A stretch of DNA of 64,000 nt from Brenneria populi (GTDB lineage Bacteria > Pseudomonadota > Gammaproteobacteria > Enterobacterales > Enterobacteriaceae). Made by a program: the position numbers and the translations under genes. Below are positions 43,595 to 51,844 of this stretch, piece after piece (within the stretch, counting starts at the first letter, position 1; every line of letters starts with the position of its first letter). The stretch lies in assembly GCF_036016195.1 (NCBI RefSeq), contig NZ_JAYWTM010000007.1:248001-312000 (forward strand), read 5' to 3'. Below the pieces are notes generated by a model that had not been told where the DNA came from, made no database searches, and was given only the letters and a program-made list of their open reading frames with translations.

Positions 43595-43864
43595 ATGAAA
43601 CTTCTATGGACAGAGAATGCTTGGCAGGATTATCTATACTGGCAGGAAAACGACCCCAGTATGGTCACAAAAATCAACGAGCTGATTAAGGATACCAAAC
43701 GGTCGCCCTTCAAGGGATTGGGGAAACCAGAACCCCTCAAAGGTGACCTATCTGGTTTCTGGTCACGACGAATATCCGGTGAGCATCGTTTTGTCTACCG
43801 TGTGTCGGGAAAAGACAATACTCAGCAACTGGACGTTGTTCAGTGTCGATTCCATTACAAATAG
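43595..43864 (+). CDS. yoeB: YoeB-family mRNA interferase toxin
   Basis: 89 residues, RelE-fold. MKLLWTENAWQDYLYWQEND, FKGLGKPEPLKGDLSGFWSR and EHRFVYRV, ending in CRFHYK with the catalytic His-Tyr pair. YoeB toxins cut mRNA at the ribosome. The intact antitoxin lies immediately upstream. It probably stabilises the element. Confidence 0.92.
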   Translation: MKLLWTENAWQDYLYWQENDPSMVTKINELIKDTKRSPFKGLGKPEPLKGDLSGFWSRRISGEHRFVYRVSGKDNTQQLDVVQCRFHYK

Positions 43865-43951
43865 CCTGCACCTAAGTGTATTAGCTTGATGATGAGTTAA
43901 TACACTTTATAGTCATTCGTTATGCTGTTTTTGTAGCGCTGGTGTTCCGAG

Positions 43952-44356
43952 TTACCTGATTTCGAAATCCTCCAAGCTCTTACCACTTCCAAGAGCGGCA
44001 GCAATCGCTTTAGGTGTACGACCCTGACCCGTCCATAACTTTTCATTGCCATTCTCATCAACGTATTTATATTTAGCTGGACGAGGAGTACGTTTAGATT
44101 TTGCTGATTTTCCGGTAGACACAGAGCCAAGCAGTTCAGCCGGATCAATTCCATCAGCCAGTAATTGAGCGCGGAAGGCTTCAAGTTTGGCCTGACGCTC
44201 TGCATTTTGTTGTTGTGCGCTGGCTTCTTCTTCGCGGCGGTCTTCAACAATCGCGGTCAATTTTTCCAGCATTTCTTCCAATGTTTCCAGATCGATTTCA
44301 CGCGCCTGAGCACGAAGGGTACGAATATTGTTTAATACTTTAAGGGCTTCACTCAT
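43952..44356 (-). CDS. H-NS family nucleoid protein
   Basis: 134 residues, full length. N-terminal oligomerisation domain (LNNIRTLRAQAREIDLETLE), linker with LLADGIDPAELLG, and C-terminal DNA-binding domain with KYKYVDENGNEKLWTGQGRT (QGR hook). RBS AGGATGAC. It is a paralogue of chromosomal H-NS carried by the element, as in many plasmids that use such proteins for stealth silencing of AT-rich DNA. The truncated H-NS-like protein at 14,766 may antagonise it. Confidence 0.92.
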   Translation of the reverse strand: MSEALKVLNNIRTLRAQAREIDLETLEEMLEKLTAIVEDRREEEASAQQQNAERQAKLEAFRAQLLADGIDPAELLGSVSTGKSAKSKRTPRPAKYKYVDENGNEKLWTGQGRTPKAIAAALGSGKSLEDFEIR

Positions 44357-44462
44357 AGTCTGTCATCCTGATAAAGAGAAATAGGTTATCGTGAGTTAGT
44401 GAGTTAAAAATTTGACAATCGACAACGCTAAATTATATATCAATATAACTAAGGAGGAAACA

Positions 44463-44723
44463 ATGAAGAGAGAAAAATTAAGCGTCTACTCTGGATTTAT
44501 TTATACAATGGTATTTTTAGCCGTTTTAATCGTGCCATATGGTTTGGGATGGGCGCTTTGCCATATCAGCCATGATGTTTTAAGCCATCTTATTTTGTAT
44601 TCTTTAGGGGGTGCGGGGCTTGGTGTGTTTCTCATGCTATTAGGTATTGTACTTATGATCACTGACAGTTTATGGCGTTTTTTAAAGAATGCTCAAAAAA
44701 TATTTCTGAGAGAAAAATCATGA
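44463..44723 (+). CDS. Small membrane protein, upstream of PilS-like gene
   Basis: 86 residues from ATG 44463 (AAGGAGGAAAC upstream). Two long hydrophobic helices (FIYTMVFLAVLIVPYGLGWA, LILYSLGGAGLGVFLMLLGI). Stop overlaps the start of a 30-residue protein (ATGA). Function unknown; it may assist pilin export or be an unrelated membrane peptide. Confidence 0.6.
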   Translation: MKREKLSVYSGFIYTMVFLAVLIVPYGLGWALCHISHDVLSHLILYSLGGAGLGVFLMLLGIVLMITDSLWRFLKNAQKIFLREKS

Positions 44724-44812
44724 AGAAAATAACAAAAGGTCGATATGGTTTTGTTTATGTGACTGTGTTTTTTATTGTCTTGGCTGTTAATGTAATTATT
44801 AATCTATCATAG
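44720..44812 (+). CDS. 30-residue single-helix membrane peptide
   Basis: ATG overlaps the previous stop. Reads MKKITKGRYGFVYVTVFFIV then LAVNVIINLS. A basic N-terminus plus one hydrophobic helix. The KxxxGRYGFVYVTVF start parallels LSVYSGFIYTMVF of the gene before it, so the two may be related. Confidence 0.45.
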   Translation: MKKITKGRYGFVYVTVFFIVLAVNVIINLS

Positions 44813-44971
44813 ATGACTATTCGATCATTAAAAGAGACGTTTTTCTTTTTTACATCTATAACAGATTGACCGTTCATCGGTAAAAAAGCCAAGTATCCGT
44901 TTTTTGCTCTTGTTCAATCAAAATTAATTGATTATCTCTTTTTTATCATTTAAATGACAAAGGAGATAAAA

Positions 44972-45550
44972 ATGATCTTGTTGAAGAAAAGAAAAAGTAA
45001 AAAAGGGTTTTCCCTGCTTGAACTACTTTTAGTTCTTGGGATTATCGCAGCGTTAGTGGTTGCGGCATTTATTGTTTATCCAAAGGTTCAGTCCTCGCAA
45101 AGAGCCACAGCGGAAAGTAATAACATAGCGACAATTCAGGCTGGGGTAAAAGCGCTTTACACGGCAGCATCCAGTTATTCAGGGTTAAATGAAACTGTTG
45201 CAGTTCAGGCAAAGATTTTCCCTGATAATATGTTGAGTGGTTCAGGCTCCGCAGCGAAGCCTGTTAATGCCTTTAAAGGCAACGTCTTATTAGGCACCTC
45301 AACCGATAGTCCTTCCGGCGTGGCTAACTCGGCATTTACTATCACATATGTTGATGTTCCTGCATTAGAATGCACCAAGATTGTTTCCGGCGTTGGCGCA
45401 AACTTTTACAGCGTAGCGATTGGAACAGGTAGTTCGGCGTTAACAACAGGCAATATCAGAAAAGCCAGCAGCGATATGAATATGGCGACAGTGGCATCAA
45501 CGTGTCAGTCTGGTGGAAACAGTAATACCATTACCTTCACCTCATTATGA
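44972..45550 (+). CDS. pilS: Type IVb pilin, PilS-like
   Basis: 192 residues from ATG 44972 (AAGGAG upstream). Prepilin leader ends KKG|FSLLELLLVLGIIAALVV, so cleavage leaves N-methyl-Phe and Glu5 (FSLLE). Globular domain with two Cys likely paired (LECTKIV and ASTCQSG). It matches PilS of IncI-type thin pili, which help recipients attach in liquid mating. No prepilin peptidase (PilU), ATPase (PilQ) or secretin is on the element. Confidence 0.85.
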   Translation: MILLKKRKSKKGFSLLELLLVLGIIAALVVAAFIVYPKVQSSQRATAESNNIATIQAGVKALYTAASSYSGLNETVAVQAKIFPDNMLSGSGSAAKPVNAFKGNVLLGTSTDSPSGVANSAFTITYVDVPALECTKIVSGVGANFYSVAIGTGSSALTTGNIRKASSDMNMATVASTCQSGGNSNTITFTSL

Positions 45551-45552
45551 AT

Positions 45553-45572
45553 AAAAGGGCGTTCGCCCTTTT
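45553..45572 (+). terminator. Rho-independent terminator after the pilin gene
   Basis: AAAAGGGC-GTTC-GCCCTTTT, perfect 8-bp stem; it can act on both strands, serving also the converging methyltransferase gene. Confidence 0.8.
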
Positions 45573-45592
45573 ATCAATTAGTAAAAATATTA

Positions 45593-46270
45593 TTATTTTA
45601 CAATTGCTATTGCAAAACCATCCCAACCTTTTTCACCAACGGTTTGAATAGCCGTACTGGTCAAGCGAGGTTCTTCTGACATCATTTGAAGAAACGTTCT
45701 TACACCTATGACATTTTTATCTTCAGATCTCTCATCTGCTACTGCACCACCACGAACCACGTTATCACCAATGATAACTGTTCCCGAACGTGATAAATTT
45801 AGAGCCCATTTAAGATACTCTGGATTATTGACTTTATCTGCATCAATAAAAATTAAATCAAAAGATTCTTTAAGTGCAGGCAATATATCAATTGCAGGCC
45901 CTACATGAAGTTCTACCTTGTCATCTATTCCTGCGTTTACTATATTTTGTTTAGCAATGGTGGCGTGTTTTTTATTCGCTTCTATTGTGACGATTTTCCC
46001 TGTATTGGGAAGTGCTTTCGCCATCCAAATGGTACTATATCCACCGAGAGTGCCAATCTCCAATATACGTGAAGCTTTTATCATTTTGGCGTAAAGATAA
46101 AGCAATTTACCCTGTGTAGGGGAAACATCATGTTCAGGAAGAGAGTTCTCTTTGTTGTTTATTAATGCATTAGTTAACGATTCATCTTGTGCTACCAAAA
46201 GATTAGAAAAATATTCATCAACAGCGGCCCATTGTTTATGGCCTTCAGATGGATAATCAGGCGTTCTCAT
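45593..46270 (-). CDS. Class I SAM-dependent O-methyltransferase (family 3)
   Basis: 225 residues from ATG 46270 (AGAGGA upstream). SAM site SRILEIGTLGGYSTIWMAKA, KIVTIEANKKHATIAKQNI, then the metal-binding FDLIFIDADKVNNPEYLKWA and GTVIIGDNVVRGG of the CCoAOMT-like family, which methylates catechol-type hydroxyls. It is inserted between pilS-like and pilV-like genes on the other strand, so it looks like cargo and not a pilus gene. Confidence 0.88.
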   Translation of the reverse strand: MRTPDYPSEGHKQWAAVDEYFSNLLVAQDESLTNALINNKENSLPEHDVSPTQGKLLYLYAKMIKASRILEIGTLGGYSTIWMAKALPNTGKIVTIEANKKHATIAKQNIVNAGIDDKVELHVGPAIDILPALKESFDLIFIDADKVNNPEYLKWALNLSRSGTVIIGDNVVRGGAVADERSEDKNVIGVRTFLQMMSEEPRLTSTAIQTVGEKGWDGFAIAIVK

Positions 46271-46432
46271 TGTCATTCCTCTTATGATGAAGTGTTAGTG
46301 TAGTCTATCACTTTAATATTTCACATTAATGATGAGTGAAAGTATATTTAAATATAATTTATAACAATCATATTGACCACTTTTTTATTTTTGCTAATTA
46401 AATAGTACGTGAAATAAAAAAGGACGATGAAA

Positions 46433-48019
46433 ATGATTAAACATAAAAAAGGGTTTTCCTTACTGGAAATTATTCTGGTGTTAGGTATTGGCACTGCAAT
46501 GGCTTTCCTGAAGTTTCAGGATATGAAGAATGAACAAGAAACAGTAATGGCGAATGCCGTTGGTTCTCAAATGAAACAAATGGGGGAAGCGGTCAACCGC
46601 TATATTAGTATCCGCTATGATAAACTTTCAACCCTGTCTTCCAGTAGCAGCCAAACCAGCGATCCGGGACCAAGAATCTGTTCAGCGGCAGAGTGTGAAA
46701 TCACTTATCAGACATTGATTAATGAAGGGCTATTGCCTGTTAGTTATACAGGTAAAAATGCTCAGGCGTCTTCCTATAAGATTATTTTAAAGCGTGATGG
46801 CACCGCACCCAATTATGTTATCAATGGCCTGATTACCACAACTTTAGCATGGAAAGAAGGCGCTAAAATCCGCTATGACCTGTTAGGCCGTGCAATGTGG
46901 ACAGCGGGTATCGATAGCGGAATCACGAGAACGGCAACGGTCGTTTCAGGGTATCAGGGGCAGTGGTCAGAAAAAGCAGCGGATTATAGCAATATCACAT
47001 CAGAAGGATTACTGGTCTACCGCGTCGGCTATGATAGTTCCATGTATTCGGTTTATTTGCGTCGTGATGGAACCTTGCCAATGACGGGCGATCTGAATAT
47101 GGGAGGTAATGATATTAACAATGCCAGAAATATTACTGCTTCAGGAACCGGTAATTTTGGTGGTTATATAAAATCCGGTGGCAACATCACCGCGACCACA
47201 GGTTTTGGCGATCTTATTTCACTCGGGGGTGACAAGGTAAACCGTGATTATGAAATGATCCTCCACACTAAAGGATTACCGTTAATTATTCATGATACAG
47301 AAAACTCCACCGACAGCACTATTTTAAAAACGTATGGAAATATTGAGGCCAATGGAAACATTCTTGCCAGTAAAAATATTACGGCTACAGGTAATTTGAA
47401 TGGACGTCAGCTTACGGTGAAAAATGGCTATGGTGATACGATGATATTAGGCGGTGATGCGGCAGGTGAGGATTATGAAATAAGATTATCGGATAATCGA
47501 CCACTGACGCTATGGCGTCATGATGGCACGACATCAGGTTCTGCGACAGAAACACGTTTTCAGGTTTGGGGCAGCCAATCCAATCGAGGGGATCTTAATA
47601 TTGCTGCATCGGGAGCAGCAGCAGGAAAGATAACTGCGTCTGGCAATATCTTATCTGGAGGAACTGTTTCAGGGCAATATTTACAGCCAACATCGACAAT
47701 CAGTAGTGGTGCAGCGTGTTCAATACCCGGTGCAATTAGTAAAGATGATAAAGGGGCGATTTATTCCTGTGAAGATCTAATATGGCAGCAACCAGCATCA
47801 AAGGTTTTGATAGGTTTATACCGAGTTGATATTGTTAACAGAGGAGGACGTAAGGAGTGTGTTTTACCGAATTCTGCAACAGGTGATTGTTCATGCTCTC
47901 CCGGTTTAAAAAGTGTTCAAATATCATCAACCAGTGAACAACATGAACAAGGGGGAGGCGGTAATGGTTCGGGGGCGAGTTATTATTCATATCAAAATAT
48001 ATATGCTTGTGTTAATTAA
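46433..48019 (+). CDS. pilV: PilV-like type IVb pilus tip adhesin
   Basis: 528 residues from ATG 46433 (AAGGACG upstream at 8 nt; ATG 46427 is too close). Prepilin leader KHKKG|FSLLEIILVLGIG. N-terminal pilin-like part to about residue 210 (AAECEITYQTLINEGLLP), then a tail-fibre-like repeat region (PMTGDLNMGGNDINNARNIT, GNITATTGFGDLISLGGDK, NGYGDTMILGGDAAGEDYEI) and a Cys-rich end (GDCSCSPG). This is PilV of IncI plasmids, whose C-terminus picks recipient LPS. No rci recombinase or shufflon segments follow, so the specificity is fixed. Confidence 0.87.
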   Translation: MIKHKKGFSLLEIILVLGIGTAMAFLKFQDMKNEQETVMANAVGSQMKQMGEAVNRYISIRYDKLSTLSSSSSQTSDPGPRICSAAECEITYQTLINEGLLPVSYTGKNAQASSYKIILKRDGTAPNYVINGLITTTLAWKEGAKIRYDLLGRAMWTAGIDSGITRTATVVSGYQGQWSEKAADYSNITSEGLLVYRVGYDSSMYSVYLRRDGTLPMTGDLNMGGNDINNARNITASGTGNFGGYIKSGGNITATTGFGDLISLGGDKVNRDYEMILHTKGLPLIIHDTENSTDSTILKTYGNIEANGNILASKNITATGNLNGRQLTVKNGYGDTMILGGDAAGEDYEIRLSDNRPLTLWRHDGTTSGSATETRFQVWGSQSNRGDLNIAASGAAAGKITASGNILSGGTVSGQYLQPTSTISSGAACSIPGAISKDDKGAIYSCEDLIWQQPASKVLIGLYRVDIVNRGGRKECVLPNSATGDCSCSPGLKSVQISSTSEQHEQGGGGNGSGASYYSYQNIYACVN

Positions 48020-48031
48020 ATAGGTCTAAAG

Positions 48032-48079
48032 AAATAGCTTGTTTCCGTGCATGGTCTATTTAGAATACAAGCTATTTTT
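48032..48079 (+). terminator. Terminator after the PilV-like gene
   Basis: AAATAGCTTGT and ACAAGCTATTT pair over 11 bp with a 24-nt loop, followed by TT. Confidence 0.65.
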
Positions 48080-48108
48080 GAGATAAATAGCAGTAACTTC
48101 TTCCAGTT

Positions 48109-48279
48109 TTAACTCATTTCTGCTTTTTGATAGGTCTGATGTAGAATATCGAGCCTTTCCCACAACACAAGAGACAGGATCTCTTTGGCTTGGGGGTTTT
48201 CAATCTCAACAACAGCGTAAATTAATGCCCGACATTGATCGATGATTTCTTCCAGTTCTAGCGGCGTGTTATCGAACAT
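48109..48279 (-). CDS. Small protein of unknown function (56 residues)
   Basis: Reads MFDNTPLELEEIIDQCRALI, YAVVEIENPQAKEILSLVLW, ERLDILHQTYQKAEMS. Acidic and helical. GGAGGCTTATC before the ATG is a strong RBS, lying within the end of the 35-residue gene upstream. Regular codon use and the coupled start support a real gene. Confidence 0.65.
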   Translation of the reverse strand: MFDNTPLELEEIIDQCRALIYAVVEIENPQAKEILSLVLWERLDILHQTYQKAEMS

Positions 48280-48376
48280 GATAAGCCTCCGCTACTGGAT
48301 ACTGATATGTGGCAAAAAAAGCAGTAGCCAGATGCAGATTTTCAGGAAGGGAATAGGTAAACTGACACACAGCCAT
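48269..48376 (-). CDS. Small protein of unknown function (35 residues)
   Basis: Reads MAVCQFTYSLPENLHLATAF then FATYQYPVAEAYHVR. AAGGATAACGCT precedes the ATG. Its 3' end overlaps the start of the 56-residue gene by 11 nt, so the pair is translationally coupled. No family recognised. Confidence 0.55.
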   Translation of the reverse strand: MAVCQFTYSLPENLHLATAFFATYQYPVAEAYHVR

Positions 48377-48792
48377 AGCGTTATCCTTCTAACGTTGAGG
48401 TTAGCCCTTGTCTGGTATCGCAAGTACCTTTCAGGGGCGAAACGGTCTTTTTGTTAAATACGTACCTGATTGGCTGCAATGTAAGGCTAGGAATGGTGCT
48501 AGTCAATTCAATTAATTAACGCGATACAAGGCTGTGCTGGGCAAAACTCCATTCCCTTAAAATACATCTAGTTCTAGATATGTGTGAACAGCAGGATAAG
48601 CTGTTGTTAATGCTGAGATGAGTTTGGGGGATTGGCTCAACGCATTGACTTGGCAGAAATTTAAACGAATGAGGAGTAAGTCAAAGAGGTAAAGCTCAAA
48701 ATAAATTTTAATTAAAAAATCAACACCATTTTTTTGACAAAAACCTTGTTATTTATTATTGATAATAAATCATAAATAACATAGGTGTTTAA

Positions 48793-49221
48793 ATGAAAAT
48801 ATTAATTAACGTACAAAAAAACTGGCCTGATAATGTAAAAGATCTCAATTCAGCTAAATATGATCAAAATGAAATCCCTTGGTGTGGTAAAGAACTGTTC
48901 TTTTTACATGAAGATGGAAGGGTTTATCAGAGATATGTGAAGATGCCTTTTATCGTTGATGTTGATGAGTTTTCTTTATTCTCGTTAACAAATAAGGACG
49001 ATAGCTCTTTTTTGATAGAAAAAATCACTGATTGGCCTAAAGGTGTCAATATTCGAAAAGGATTCGTCCGTGCAGAATGGGGACATAAATCCTATGGGTC
49101 TTGTTTTTATGTTTTTCCTGATGGTAGCAATGTGTATGCTTATTTTGATGCCCCGGTGATTCAAGAGCATCATAGGATATATAACGTAATGCCTTTTATT
49201 ACATACGAGGTCTTGAACTAA
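48793..49221 (+). CDS. Hypothetical protein
   Basis: 142 residues, no membrane segment. Contains DEFSLFSLTNKDDSSFLIEK and SYGSCFYVFPDGSNVYAYFD. AT-rich and isolated; preceded by AGGTG. No family recognised. Confidence 0.55.
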   Translation: MKILINVQKNWPDNVKDLNSAKYDQNEIPWCGKELFFLHEDGRVYQRYVKMPFIVDVDEFSLFSLTNKDDSSFLIEKITDWPKGVNIRKGFVRAEWGHKSYGSCFYVFPDGSNVYAYFDAPVIQEHHRIYNVMPFITYEVLN

Positions 49222-49462
49222 CTTGTCTTTTTAGTTCTTCAATCTTTATTTTTAATCTAATGAGATAGCAGGGGGATCGACTCCGCTGACTATTTTTTAC
49301 TCATGATTTTTTATTTTAAATTATTGCTATTTACTTGCAAGGGGCTATTTTGAAAATAAATAAATATTTTAAAATTAAAACAGTGACAATTTGACAGGCG
49401 TAAATAAATATATTAATTGATGACTGTGTTTTCTAAATTTCTTAATAAAAGGTGGGGTGATT

Positions 49463-49600
49463 ATGGTTTCTTATGGCTTTATGATTTTTGTGGTGATTTG
49501 TTCGGTTATAATAACAGGATTAATGTCTGGAAGCTCAGAAGATGCAGATAAAGACATCAAGATAAGACGTTCATCTTATCTTGATGGTCCATCATCATGA
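49463..49600 (+). CDS. 45-residue membrane peptide
   Basis: Reads MVSYGFMIFVVICSVIITGL then MSGSSEDADKDIKIRRSSYL. One hydrophobic helix followed by a charged tail. AAAGGTGGGGTG gives an RBS. The stop overlaps the end of the converging 49,595 gene by 6 nt. Confidence 0.5.
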   Translation: MVSYGFMIFVVICSVIITGLMSGSSEDADKDIKIRRSSYLDGPSS

Positions 49601-49927
49601 GTTCTTTAATTTCCCGACAACAATTGCGCCACGAGTAACAGAAAAGCCCGTATCACCGAGATATTTTTTGTTACCGTTACTGAGAATTGCATGATTCTGT
49701 TCTGACGTACCGAGATTCAGAGGAAGAATGTTCACAACCTCATACCCCTCTTCATCGAGTTTGTTATAAGTATCTTCAAGTGCTTTGGAAAATTGATCAT
49801 AATCTGCGAGTCTTGAGGTTGGTAACTCAATAGATTTTGTTTTTTTCCACCAGAAATATCCTTCTGTAACTTGATCTTCATATTTACCAATACCAGCGTA
49901 AAACCATCGAGTAACAAATTTTTTCAT
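49595..49927 (-). CDS. Hypothetical protein
   Basis: 110 residues, beta-rich (FVTRWFYAGIGKYEDQVTEG and FSVTRGAIVVGKL). RBS AAGGAAT. No family recognised with certainty. Lies downstream of the integrase genes in the same orientation. Confidence 0.55.
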   Translation of the reverse strand: MKKFVTRWFYAGIGKYEDQVTEGYFWWKKTKSIELPTSRLADYDQFSKALEDTYNKLDEEGYEVVNILPLNLGTSEQNHAILSNGNKKYLGDTGFSVTRGAIVVGKLKNS

Positions 49928-50123
49928 AATTTAAAATTCCTTTTTATCACATTAGTTTTTTCTGTTTTACGAAATTTTTTGTTTGCTGGCACTTTGCTAT
50001 ACGGATTTGTCAGCAAGGGCAGGCCGAAATTTATAGTGTCAGATTATGTTCTGAGAAGAATGAAAAAGCCAGAAGGAATAAATTTTTTAGCAGGATAACA
50101 GGCCGTCCGTGGCCTTGATCAAT

Positions 50124-50423
50124 TTATCCCTTCTGCCCAAACTCAAACGGCCTGACCATATCGCTGCTGTTAGCATCCAGAAAATCAGCCCACCATTGCA
50201 ACATTAGGCGACTTTGCTCAAGATGTTTAGCTTTGTGGGTATAGGGTGCACGAACGTTGTTATTTTCCATGTGGCACATTTGGAGTTCAACTACGTCTTC
50301 CGGCCAGATACCCGATTCAATCAACGCGCTGCATGCCAGTGTGCGGAAACCATGACCGCACAGATCGGTTTTGGTGTCATAGCCTATCTTTCGTAGCGCC
50401 TTGTTGATGGTGTTCTCACTCAT
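50124..50423 (-). pseudogene. C-terminal fragment of a second, P4-type integrase
   Basis: 99 residues that match only the end of P4-family integrases: MSENTINKALRKIGYDTKTD, GHGFRTLACSALIESGIWPE, then AYTHKAKHLEQSRLMLQWWADFL. It keeps the HxxR box and the catalytic Tyr but lacks the N-terminal domains and first Arg. Its ATG overlaps the stop of the complete integrase by ATGA. Probably a relic of an older island or a recombination between two integrase genes. Confidence 0.85.
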
Positions 50424-51658
50424 TTACTTGTATCCGCAAGTTTAGGCAGTCCCTCTTGCCATTCCTTTGGCTTCTTGTTGATGATATTTTTCTCAAACCA
50501 CTGAAACCAAACAGGCCAAGCCTTATCGACCTTTTTCTGAAAGGCTTTTGGTTGGTAAGTTGCCAGAATCTTTGACATTACCATACTGAGGCTATGACCT
50601 AACATCAGGTCTACAATAATGGGATCAATTCCCGCCTCGTTGCTCATCATTGATGCCGTACTGCGTCTCAGATCGTGAGTCGTAAAATCATTTCCTACCG
50701 TTTCTCGTAGCCTGACAGCGGAATGAGACATCGTGGTATGTCCGATATGTGTCCATATCTGTTTGCTAAGGTTATGCTTTGTCCAAGACCATTCTTCTAA
50801 CAGACTGATCAGGTAGTCAGGAAGAGGGTATACACGCTCCTGTTTTGTTTTGGTGCGTTCTGCGGGTAAGGTCCATGTTTTAGCCTTTAAATCTATTTCA
50901 GGCCATACCAGCTTTGCTGATTCCGACTTGCGAGTACCAAAGACCATAATAAAGCGCATCGCTGCATGAGAAGGGGTGTTACCCAAGGAATGCCAGAGTA
51001 TGCGGTATTGTTCTGCCTGTAGATGGTTATCACGTATTTTACCTATTACAGCAGCAACTTTTTTTCTGTCATGGATCTCTGACAATTTTTGCGGAACGTA
51101 TACAGGTTGTCCCGGTTGTTGCCCTTGTATGCCATGCACCTGAAAGGCATATAACATCACCATTTTGATAATCTGGCACATACGATGAGAAGCGTTGCTG
51201 ACCCCCATCGCCAAAATATGAGAATAGACATGGTGGTAAGTAAGCTGTTCAGGGTCTACGTTATGCAGGGCTTTACCATGTTTGTTCCAGATCGCCCGTC
51301 TTCCCGGTTTTGACGGTTTAGCGCATTTTACTTCCAGCCACTCCTGAACCAGACCATCCATAGTGGTGGGTTTTCCGGTGAGTGTTTTGCTGGGTGCGAA
51401 GCCTTGTCTGGTTTTTTGTACCTGTTGCAAATGCCATTTTCTGGCATCTTCCAGACTGTAGGCTGGATAGGTGCCTAAAGTAACATCATTGCTACCTACA
51501 ATATAACGCCAGCTTTTTGTTATCACGCCTGATGGATTTCTTCGGGCAGCAAAGTACAATCCTGTTAATCCGTTGTTGAAGACGATTTCTTTCTTCATTG
51601 TCTTACCATCGGGGATGGTGAAACGCTGGATGTCAGTTTTAGTTTTGAGCATTGGCAT
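50420..51658 (-). CDS. int: Tyrosine integrase of the element
   Basis: 412 residues. N-terminal DUF4102-like arm-binding domain (SWRYIVGSNDVTLGTYPAYS), SAM-like core-binding domain, then the catalytic domain with R243 (FGTRKSESAKL), K270 or K272, H328 and R331 (THDLRRSTA), H355 (LMLGHS) and Y368 (ATYQP). All catalytic residues are present. It sits 150 bp from attR and reads towards the inside. Target: the thiM TPP riboswitch P5 hairpin. Its promoter region holds a CACGTCCCTAG motif. Confidence 0.92.
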   Translation of the reverse strand: MPMLKTKTDIQRFTIPDGKTMKKEIVFNNGLTGLYFAARRNPSGVITKSWRYIVGSNDVTLGTYPAYSLEDARKWHLQQVQKTRQGFAPSKTLTGKPTTMDGLVQEWLEVKCAKPSKPGRRAIWNKHGKALHNVDPEQLTYHHVYSHILAMGVSNASHRMCQIIKMVMLYAFQVHGIQGQQPGQPVYVPQKLSEIHDRKKVAAVIGKIRDNHLQAEQYRILWHSLGNTPSHAAMRFIMVFGTRKSESAKLVWPEIDLKAKTWTLPAERTKTKQERVYPLPDYLISLLEEWSWTKHNLSKQIWTHIGHTTMSHSAVRLRETVGNDFTTHDLRRSTASMMSNEAGIDPIIVDLMLGHSLSMVMSKILATYQPKAFQKKVDKAWPVWFQWFEKNIINKKPKEWQEGLPKLADTSK

Positions 51659-51806
51659 TATCCGATTTTTTCACGTCCCTAGTATGTACCTAAAATGCAC
51701 CGAGATGAATAGAAATCTTATGAGACATAGTGAACTATTATCTCATTGTTTTATTGCTACTATTTAACTTTGTTAGATGTTCTGAGACACTAGCTTTCTA
51801 TTTGAA

Positions 51807-51815
51807 CTGGATAAT
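51807..51815 (+). other. attR core
   Basis: CTGGATAAT, the second copy of the 9-bp core, joined on its right to GCCAGCGTAGGGAAGT of the chromosome. Confidence 0.88.
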
Positions 51816-51834
51816 GCCAGCGTAGGGAAGTCTC
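51816..51834 (+). promoter_or_regulatory. TPP riboswitch, 3' part
   Basis: GCCAGCGTAGGGAAGTCTC is the 3' strand of P5, P4 and P1 of the thiM aptamer. Cut off from its 5' part by 40 kb. With the attR copy of CTGGATAAT it still forms P5 and its loop, but P1, P2, P3 and the thiamine-binding side are gone. Confidence 0.92.
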
Positions 51835-51844
51835 GGTATGCCAA

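Larger units (their letters stand above)
11688..51815 (+). mobile_element. Integrative mobilizable element inserted in the thiM TPP riboswitch (about 40.1 kb)
   Basis: Bounded by direct repeats CTGGATAAT in a split riboswitch. Much AT-richer than both flanks. It has a tyrosine integrase at its right end, an AlpA-type regulator at the left, a MOBQ relaxase with a probable oriT, H-NS family genes, a toxin-antitoxin pair, a retron, and isolated I-type conjugation and type IVb pilus genes. No VirB4/TraU-type ATPase, coupling protein or core complex is seen, so it is probably mobilizable and not self-transmissible. Confidence 0.88.

Noticed and set aside
43897..44250. 117-residue reverse-strand ORF over the H-NS gene
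   Set aside because: Out-of-frame shadow; the 43,952-44,356 frame matches H-NS from end to end.
46433..48457. Shufflon after the PilV-like gene
   Set aside because: No inverted 19-bp sfx-type repeats, alternative C-terminal segments or rci-like recombinase could be seen downstream.
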